This document shows, piece after piece, positions 28,405 through 33,034 of a DNA stretch of 33,034 nt; position 1 is the stretch's first letter; every line of letters starts with the position of its first letter. The notes beneath the pieces were generated by a model. The model was given only the letters and a program-made list of their open reading frames with translations, made no database searches and was not told the DNA's origin. The translations under genes were made by a program, and so were the position numbers. The stretch is from Azospirillum sp. TSO22-1 (GTDB lineage: Bacteria > Pseudomonadota > Alphaproteobacteria > Azospirillales > Azospirillaceae): the NCBI RefSeq assembly GCF_003116015.1, contig NZ_LGQZ01000129.1:1-33034 (forward strand), given 5' to 3'.

Positions 28405-30128
28405 CCGAACGGAAAAAGCTGCGCTCCCAGGCGTGGTTCGGCGGGCACGACAAGGACGGGTTCATCCACCGCTCCTGGATGCGCAATCAGGGCCACCCCA
28501 GCCACATGTTCGACGGCCGTCCGGTGATCGGCATCTGCAACACCTGGTCGGAGCTGACGCCCTGCAACGCGCACTTCCGCCTGCTGGCCGAGCGGGTCAA
28601 GCGCGGCGTGCTGGAGGCCGGCGGCTTCCCGTTGGAATTCCCGGTGATGTCGCTGGGCGAGACCAACCTGCGCCCGACCGCCATGCTGTTCCGCAACCTG
28701 GCGTCCATGGACGTCGAGGAGTCGATCCGCGGCAACCCCATCGACGGCGTCGTGCTGCTGTGCGGCTGCGACAAGACCACGCCGTCGCTGGTGATGGGGG
28801 CGGCCAGCTGCAACCTGCCGACCCTCGTGGTGTCCGGCGGGCCGATGCTGAACGGCCACTACCGCGGCGGGCTGATCGGCTCGGGCACTGCGGTCTGGCA
28901 GTTCAGCGAGGACGTCAAGGCCGGCAAGATGAGCCTGGAGGACTTCATGGACGCCGAGGCGTGCATGTCGCGCTCGGTCGGGCACTGCATGACCATGGGC
29001 ACGGCGTCCACCATGGCGTCGATGGTCGAGGCGCTGGGCCTCGGCCTGCCGCAGAACGCCGCCATTCCGGCCGCCGACTCCCGCCGCAACGTGCTGGCGC
29101 ACATGGCCGGGCGGCGGATCGTCGAGATGGTGCACGAGAACCTGACGCTCGACCGGATCCTCACCAAGGCGAACTTCGAGAACGCCATCCGCGTCAACGG
29201 CGCCATCGGCGGATCGACCAACGCCGTCATCCACCTGATCGCCATGGCCGGCCGCATCGGGGTGGAGCTGTCGCTCGACGACTGGGACCGGCTGGGCCGC
29301 GAGGTGCCGACGCTGGTCGACCTGATGCCATCGGGGCGCTTCCTGATGGAGGACTTCTACTACGCCGGCGGCGTGCCCGCGGTGGTGCGGGCGCTGGGCG
29401 AGCAGGGGCTGCTGCACAGGGACGCGCTGACGGTGAACGGCCGCACCATCTGGGAGAACTGCGAGGGCGCCAAGAACTGGAACGAGGAGGTCATCCGCGG
29501 CTTCGACCGCCCGCTGGTCGAGCACGGCGGCGTGGCGGTGCTGCGCGGCAACCTGGCGCCCGATGGCGCGGTGCTGAAGCCCTCCGCCGCCTCGCCGCAC
29601 CTGATGAAGCACCGGGGGCGCGCGGTGGTGTTCAGCAGCATCGAGGACTACCACGCCCGCATCGAGGACCCGGCCCTCGACATCGACGAGACCTGCGTGA
29701 TGGTGCTGCAGAACTGCGGCCCCAAGGGCTATCCCGGCATGGCCGAGGTCGGCAACATGGGCCTGCCGCCGAAGGTGCTGCAGAAGGGCATCACCGACAT
29801 GGTGCGCATCTCCGACGCCCGCATGTCCGGCACGGCCTACGGCACGGTGGTGCTGCACGTCTGCCCGGAGGCGGCGGCCGGTGGCCCGCTGGCGCTGGTG
29901 CGCGACGGCGACCAGATCGAGCTGGACGTCGAGGCCCGCACCCTGCACCTGCACGTCTCCGACGCCGAGCTGGAGCGCCGCCGGAAGGACTGGACGCCGC
30001 CGGAGCCGGCGATGAAGGGCGGCTACCAGTCGTTGTACGTCGAGCACGTGATGCAGGCCGACAAGGGGGCGGACTTCGACTTCCTCGTCGGCTGCCGCGG
30101 CGCCGCGGTGCCGCGCGAATCCCATTAG
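28401..30128 (+). CDS. IlvD/Edd-family sugar-acid dehydratase (L-arabonate dehydratase-like), 575 aa
   Basis: This enzyme removes water from an aldonic acid to give a 2-keto-3-deoxy acid. It uses a [2Fe-2S] cluster and Mg2+. The three expected cluster cysteines are Cys55, Cys123 and Cys196; their spacing (68 and 73 residues) is that of the L-arabonate/D-xylonate dehydratases. The phrases DGRPVIGICNTWSELTPCNAHF and NPIDGVVLLCGCDKTTP match Azospirillum-type L-arabonate dehydratase closely. One difference is HCMTMGTAS where the family often has CNTMGTAS. The start is the ATG at 28401 inside an ATGA overlap with the regulator. L-arabonate, D-fuconate or another stereochemically similar acid could be the substrate. 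Confidence 0.9.
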   Translation: MTERKKLRSQAWFGGHDKDGFIHRSWMRNQGHPSHMFDGRPVIGICNTWSELTPCNAHFRLLAERVKRGVLEAGGFPLEFPVMSLGETNLRPTAMLFRNLASMDVEESIRGNPIDGVVLLCGCDKTTPSLVMGAASCNLPTLVVSGGPMLNGHYRGGLIGSGTAVWQFSEDVKAGKMSLEDFMDAEACMSRSVGHCMTMGTASTMASMVEALGLGLPQNAAIPAADSRRNVLAHMAGRRIVEMVHENLTLDRILTKANFENAIRVNGAIGGSTNAVIHLIAMAGRIGVELSLDDWDRLGREVPTLVDLMPSGRFLMEDFYYAGGVPAVVRALGEQGLLHRDALTVNGRTIWENCEGAKNWNEEVIRGFDRPLVEHGGVAVLRGNLAPDGAVLKPSAASPHLMKHRGRAVVFSSIEDYHARIEDPALDIDETCVMVLQNCGPKGYPGMAEVGNMGLPPKVLQKGITDMVRISDARMSGTAYGTVVLHVCPEAAAGGPLALVRDGDQIELDVEARTLHLHVSDAELERRRKDWTPPEPAMKGGYQSLYVEHVMQADKGADFDFLVGCRGAAVPRESH

Positions 30129-30138
30129 GAGCGAGAGC

Positions 30139-30885
30139 ATGAACCGCATCGACCTCGACGGCCGGCGCGCCGTCGTCACCGGCGGCGCCCAGGGCATCGG
30201 ACGGGCCGTCGCCGAACGGCTGCTGACGTCCGGCGCCACCGTCGCGCTCTGGGACCAGGACGCCGCCCTCGCCGGGCAGACCGCGGCGCAGCTGGGATCC
30301 GCGGCGCACGCCGTCGCCGCGGACGTCACCGATGCCGCCAGCGTCGACGCGGCGCTGGCCGAGACCACCACGCGCCTCGGCGGTATCGACATCCTGGTCG
30401 CCAATGCCGGCATCTCCGGCCCCAACCTGAAGGTCTGGGAATACCCGCCGGAGGAGTGGCGCCGCGTGCTGGAGATCGACCTGACCGGCGTCTTCCTGTG
30501 CTGCCGCGCCGTGGTGCCGGGGATGATCGCGCGGAACTACGGCCGCATCGTCTGCACCGCCTCCATCGCCGGCAAGGAGGGCAATCCCAACGCCTCGGCC
30601 TACAGCGCCGCCAAGGCCGGGGTCATCGCGCTGACCAAGTCGCTGGGCAAGGAGCTGGCCGGCCACGACATCGCCGTCAACGCCATCACCCCCGCCGCCG
30701 CCCGCACCCGGATCTTCGAGCAGATGACCGAGGAGCACATCGGCTACATGCTCTCCAAGATCCCGCGCGGCCGCTTCGTGCAGGTGGAGGAGATCGCCTC
30801 GATGGTGGCGTGGCTGGTGTCGGCTGAGAACTCCTTCACCACCGGCGCGGTCTTCGACCTCAGCGGCGGCCGGGCGACGTATTAG
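30139..30885 (+). CDS. SDR-family dehydrogenase (sugar or sugar-acid), 248 aa
   Basis: This classical short-chain dehydrogenase has the cofactor motif TGGAQGIG (14-21), NAG at 89-91, and the catalytic residues Ser142, Tyr155 and Lys159 (YSAAKAG). It has no acyl-carrier features. Its place between the dehydratase and a 2-keto-3-deoxy-acid dehydrogenase suggests that it oxidises the sugar at C1 or a sugar-acid intermediate. Many database entries of this type are labelled 3-oxoacyl-ACP reductase, which I think is wrong here. GGAGCGAGAG precedes the ATG. A palindromic repeat separates it from the next SDR gene. Confidence 0.85.
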   Translation: MNRIDLDGRRAVVTGGAQGIGRAVAERLLTSGATVALWDQDAALAGQTAAQLGSAAHAVAADVTDAASVDAALAETTTRLGGIDILVANAGISGPNLKVWEYPPEEWRRVLEIDLTGVFLCCRAVVPGMIARNYGRIVCTASIAGKEGNPNASAYSAAKAGVIALTKSLGKELAGHDIAVNAITPAAARTRIFEQMTEEHIGYMLSKIPRGRFVQVEEIASMVAWLVSAENSFTTGAVFDLSGGRATY

Positions 30886-30893
30886 CACCTTCA

Positions 30894-31024
30894 AGCCCCT
30901 CTCCCCTTGAGGGAGAGGGGTTGGGGTGAGGGGTGCGCCGGCGGAAGCCGGCCCGTCTCTTCCGCCGCCTGCCGGCGGCTACGACCCCCCATCCCAACCC
31001 TTCTCCCTCAAGGGGAGAAGGGCT
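30894..31024. repeat. GC-rich palindromic intergenic repeat (copy D)
   Basis: This 131-bp element has terminal inverted repeats of about 32 bp (30894-30925 and 30993-31024) that differ at two positions. The inner part has GCCGGCGGAAGCCGGC and related hairpins. It belongs to the same family as copies A-C and sits between the two SDR genes of the operon. Confidence 0.85.
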
Positions 31025-31046
31025 TCGATAACGATTGGGAGGAACC

Positions 31047-31790
31047 ATGGCGGACCGACTGAAGGGAAAGACCGCGCTGATCACCGCGGCGGGGCAGGGG
31101 ATCGGGCGCGCCTCGGCGCTGGCCTTCGCGGCGGAGGGGGCGCGCGTTCTGGCCACCGACATCAACGAGCCGGCGCTCGCCGCGCTGGCGAAGGAAAACC
31201 CCGTCATCGAGGTCCACCGGCTCGACGTGCGCGACAACGCCGCGGTGAACGCGCTGGCGGCCGAGGTCGGCGCGGTGGACGCGCTGTTCAACTGCGCCGG
31301 CTTCGTGCACAGCGGCACGGTGCTGGAGTGCACCGAGGAGCAGTGGGACTTCGCCTTCGACCTCAACGTCAAGTCGATGTACCGGATGATCAAGGCCTTT
31401 CTGCCGGCCATGCTGAAGGCGGGCGGCGGCAGCATCGTCAACATGTCCTCGGGCGCCAGCAGCATCAAAGGCGCCCCCAACCGTTTCATCTACGGCACCA
31501 CCAAGGCGGCGGTGATCGGCCTGACCAAGTCGGTGGCGGCGGACTTCATCACCCAGGGCATCCGCTGCAACGCCATCTGCCCCGGCACCGTGCAGACCCC
31601 CTCGCTGGACGAGCGCATCGCCGCACAGGGCGACCTGGAAAAGGCCCGCGCCGCCTTCATCGCCCGCCAACCGCTGGGCCGGCTGGGCCGGCCGGAGGAG
31701 ATCGCCGCGCTGGCGGTATACCTGGCCTCCGACGAGTCTTCCTTCACGACAGGGGCGATCCACGTTATCGACGGTGGCTGGACGCTGTAG
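31047..31790 (+). CDS. SDR dehydrogenase, 2-keto-3-deoxy-L-fuconate 4-dehydrogenase-like, 247 aa
   Basis: This short-chain dehydrogenase has TAAGQGIG (13-20), Asp38 at the end of strand 2 (favouring NAD), NCAG (82-85) and the catalytic residues Ser134, Tyr149 and Lys153 (YGTTKAA). ALIT-AAGQGIGRASALAFAAEGA and the C-terminal FTTGAIHVIDGGWTL fit the group containing 2-keto-3-deoxy-L-fuconate dehydrogenase and the human BDH2/DHRS6 protein. It would oxidise C4 of the dehydratase product to a 2,4-diketo acid, the substrate of the next enzyme. I chose the ATG at 31047, after TGGGAGGA. Confidence 0.88.
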   Translation: MADRLKGKTALITAAGQGIGRASALAFAAEGARVLATDINEPALAALAKENPVIEVHRLDVRDNAAVNALAAEVGAVDALFNCAGFVHSGTVLECTEEQWDFAFDLNVKSMYRMIKAFLPAMLKAGGGSIVNMSSGASSIKGAPNRFIYGTTKAAVIGLTKSVAADFITQGIRCNAICPGTVQTPSLDERIAAQGDLEKARAAFIARQPLGRLGRPEEIAALAVYLASDESSFTTGAIHVIDGGWTL

Positions 31791-31815
31791 AAACACCAAA
31801 GGGAACAGAGACACC

Positions 31816-32658
31816 ATGAAGCTGCTGCGCTACGGCCCCAGGGGCCAGGAGAAGCCCGGACTGCTCGACGCGGAGGGCCGCATCCGCGACCTGTCCGGTA
31901 CGCTGGACGACATCGCCGGCGACGCGCTGACCCCCGCCGGGCTGGCCAGGCTGCGCGGGATCGACCCGGCGTCGCTGCCGCTGGTTCAGGGCACGCCGCG
32001 CCTCGGGCCCTGCGTCGGCCGGGTCGGCAAGTTCGTCTGCATCGGCCTCAACTACGCCGATCACGCCGCCGAATCCGGCATGCCCGTGCCGAAGGAGCCG
32101 GTGGTCTTCATGAAGCCGACCAGTTGCATCGTCGGCCCCGACGACGACGTGGAGATCCCGCGCGGCTCCGAGAAGGCCGACTGGGAGGTCGAGCTGGGCG
32201 TCGTCATCGGTGCGCCGGCCAAGTACGTCTCCGAGGAGGACGCGCTGAAGCACGTCGCCGGCTACTGCATCGTCAACGACGTGTCGGAGCGCGCCTTCCA
32301 GCTGGAGGGCACCGGCCAGTGGGTGAAGGGCAAGAGCCACGACACCTTCGGCCCGGTCGGCCCGTGGCTGGTGACGGCCGACGAGGTCGAGGACCCGCAG
32401 GCCCTCGACATGTGGCTGGAGGTGGACGGCAAGCGCTACCAGAACGGTTCGACCCGCACCATGGTGTACGGGGTGAAGCATCTGGTCAGCTATCTCAGCC
32501 GCTTCATGAGCCTGCAGCCGGGCGACATCATCTCCACCGGCACGCCGCCGGGCGTCGGCATGGGCCAGAAGCCGCCCGTGTTCCTGCGCGCCGGCCAGAG
32601 CATGAAGCTGGGCGTCCAGGGCCTGGGCGTGCAGACGCAGAAGACCGTCTCCGCCTGA
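31816..32658 (+). CDS. FAH-family 2,4-diketo-3-deoxy-sugar-acid hydrolase, 280 aa
   Basis: This fumarylacetoacetate-hydrolase-fold enzyme cleaves a C-C bond in a diketo acid. Metal ligands are visible as Glu124, Glu126 (DWEVELG) and Asp155 (IVNDVSER). GKSHDTFGPVGPWLV and STGTPPGVGMG complete the family pattern, and FVCIGLNYADHAAESG is typical of 2,4-diketo-3-deoxy-L-fuconate/L-rhamnonate hydrolases, often mislabelled ureidoglycolate lyase. Expected products are pyruvate plus L-lactate from a six-carbon deoxy acid, or pyruvate plus glycolate from a pentonate. It starts at ATG 31816, 25 bp after the SDR gene, and ends the operon before a large palindrome. Confidence 0.9.
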   Translation: MKLLRYGPRGQEKPGLLDAEGRIRDLSGTLDDIAGDALTPAGLARLRGIDPASLPLVQGTPRLGPCVGRVGKFVCIGLNYADHAAESGMPVPKEPVVFMKPTSCIVGPDDDVEIPRGSEKADWEVELGVVIGAPAKYVSEEDALKHVAGYCIVNDVSERAFQLEGTGQWVKGKSHDTFGPVGPWLVTADEVEDPQALDMWLEVDGKRYQNGSTRTMVYGVKHLVSYLSRFMSLQPGDIISTGTPPGVGMGQKPPVFLRAGQSMKLGVQGLGVQTQKTVSA

Positions 32659-32669
32659 CGGGGTCCTTC

Positions 32670-32701
32670 GGGCGGACCAAGGGTTAACCCTTGGTCCGCC
32701 C
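32670..32701. terminator. 32-bp perfect palindrome after the sugar-acid operon
   Basis: Two 16-bp arms (32670-32685 and 32686-32701) are exact reverse complements with no bases between them; the centre is GGGTTAACCC. It starts 12 bp after the hydrolase stop. It is not followed by a T-run, so it may act as a Rho-assisted or bidirectional stop, or as a 3'-end protector. Confidence 0.6.
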
Positions 32702-32817
32702 CGGGTTCGCCCCGATGGCGGGTTTATCAGTCTCCGCTTATAGTTTTCCCACACAAACAATGCGGGTAAGGACGGTTAAGCCGCCGGCCCGCGCAGAAAT
32801 CCTATGTGGAGGAAACC

Positions 32818-33034
32818 GTGAGCGAGGGCACTCCCCGCACCCCGGCGCTCGCCCGGGATGCCGGACCGTCCGGTGACCGTCTCCGGCGGGCGCCGGAGAA
32901 CTTCCTGAGCCGCGAGCAGATCACGCAGGTGAGCCGGGGCCGGCGCGACTTCCTGCGCTCCAGCTTTCTGGCCGCCGGCGCCGCGCTGACCGGAACGGCC
33001 GCTTCGGCTTCCCCGGCCCTGGCGCAGAGCGTCG
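32818..33034 (+). CDS. Tat-exported protein, N-terminal part only, possibly SoxC-like
   Basis: A GTG start at 32818 follows TGGAGGA (32807-32813); the gene runs off the end of the window after 72 codons. The visible part has a long polar N-region containing RRAPENFLSREQI. A twin-arginine signal follows (SRGRRDFLRSSFLAAGAAL) and ends SPALAQS. A long N-region before the Tat signal, with APENFLS, is what I recall from SoxC-type sulfane/sulfite dehydrogenases carrying a molybdenum cofactor. The catalytic domain is not visible, so this is only a suggestion. Confidence 0.55.
   Translation, partial: MSEGTPRTPALARDAGPSGDRLRRAPENFLSREQITQVSRGRRDFLRSSFLAAGAALTGTAASASPALAQSV

Noticed and set aside
28092..30425. 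A 777-codon open frame antisense to the dehydratase
   Set aside because: The sense frame has the three iron-sulfur cysteines and full family similarity. The antisense translation has no recognisable domain and no sensible start.

Overview
The window looks like a chromosome or chromid segment of a high-GC alphaproteobacterium, most likely Azospirillum or a close relative in the Rhodospirillales. The reasons are the very high GC with strong G/C third positions, the IlvD/Edd-type sugar-acid dehydratase close to Azospirillum L-arabonate dehydratase, the CoA-dependent aromatic gene set, and many GC-rich palindromic intergenic repeats. This placement is inference. I see no tRNA, rRNA, CRISPR array, insertion sequence or prophage.

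Layout. (1) Positions 1-2447: a small DUF465-type protein, a small lipoprotein, a small hypothetical protein, queC (7-deazaguanine synthesis) and a hypothetical gene that overlaps queC tail to tail. (2) 2448-4957: a 362-bp leader/promoter region and an EF-G gene that stands outside the usual str operon, followed by a strong intrinsic terminator. (3) 5065-6054: a threonine/serine dehydratase-like PLP enzyme. (4) 6089-20695: an aromatic-acid catabolic region. On the minus strand lie an aryl-CoA ligase (2-aminobenzoate/benzoate type), an arylformamidase-like hydrolase and a crotonase. Diverging from them is a plus-strand operon with an Old Yellow Enzyme-like flavoprotein and a complete branched-chain-type (HAAT) ABC importer. 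After a convergent TPR/secreted-protein pair come boxC and boxB of the aerobic benzoyl-CoA epoxide pathway. boxA, boxR and boxD are not in the window. (5) 20738-21751: a small hypothetical gene and an exported MsrA. (6) 22057-32658: a ten-gene sugar-acid operon with a CtBP-like D-2-hydroxyacid dehydrogenase, a full CUT1 sugar importer, a GntR/FadR regulator, an L-arabonate-dehydratase-like enzyme, two SDR dehydrogenases and a FAH-family diketo-acid hydrolase. (7) 32818-end: the start of a Tat-exported protein, possibly SoxC-like.

How the genes work together. In region 4 the importer would bring in an aromatic acid, the ligase would make its CoA ester, BoxB (with a reductase encoded elsewhere) would epoxidise the ring and BoxC would open it; the crotonase and flavoprotein probably act on the CoA intermediates. 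In region 6 the importer supplies an aldonic acid or sugar, and dehydratase, 4-dehydrogenase and diketo-hydrolase form a non-phosphorylative route ending in pyruvate plus glycolate or lactate.

The most interesting points are the unusual composition of the box locus (no boxA beside boxB, an OYE-like enzyme with altered cysteines, and an AT-rich element placed identically before two operons), the stand-alone EF-G with a structured leader, and a family of about 120-bp palindromic repeats lying exactly between substrate-binding-protein and permease genes in both ABC operons.
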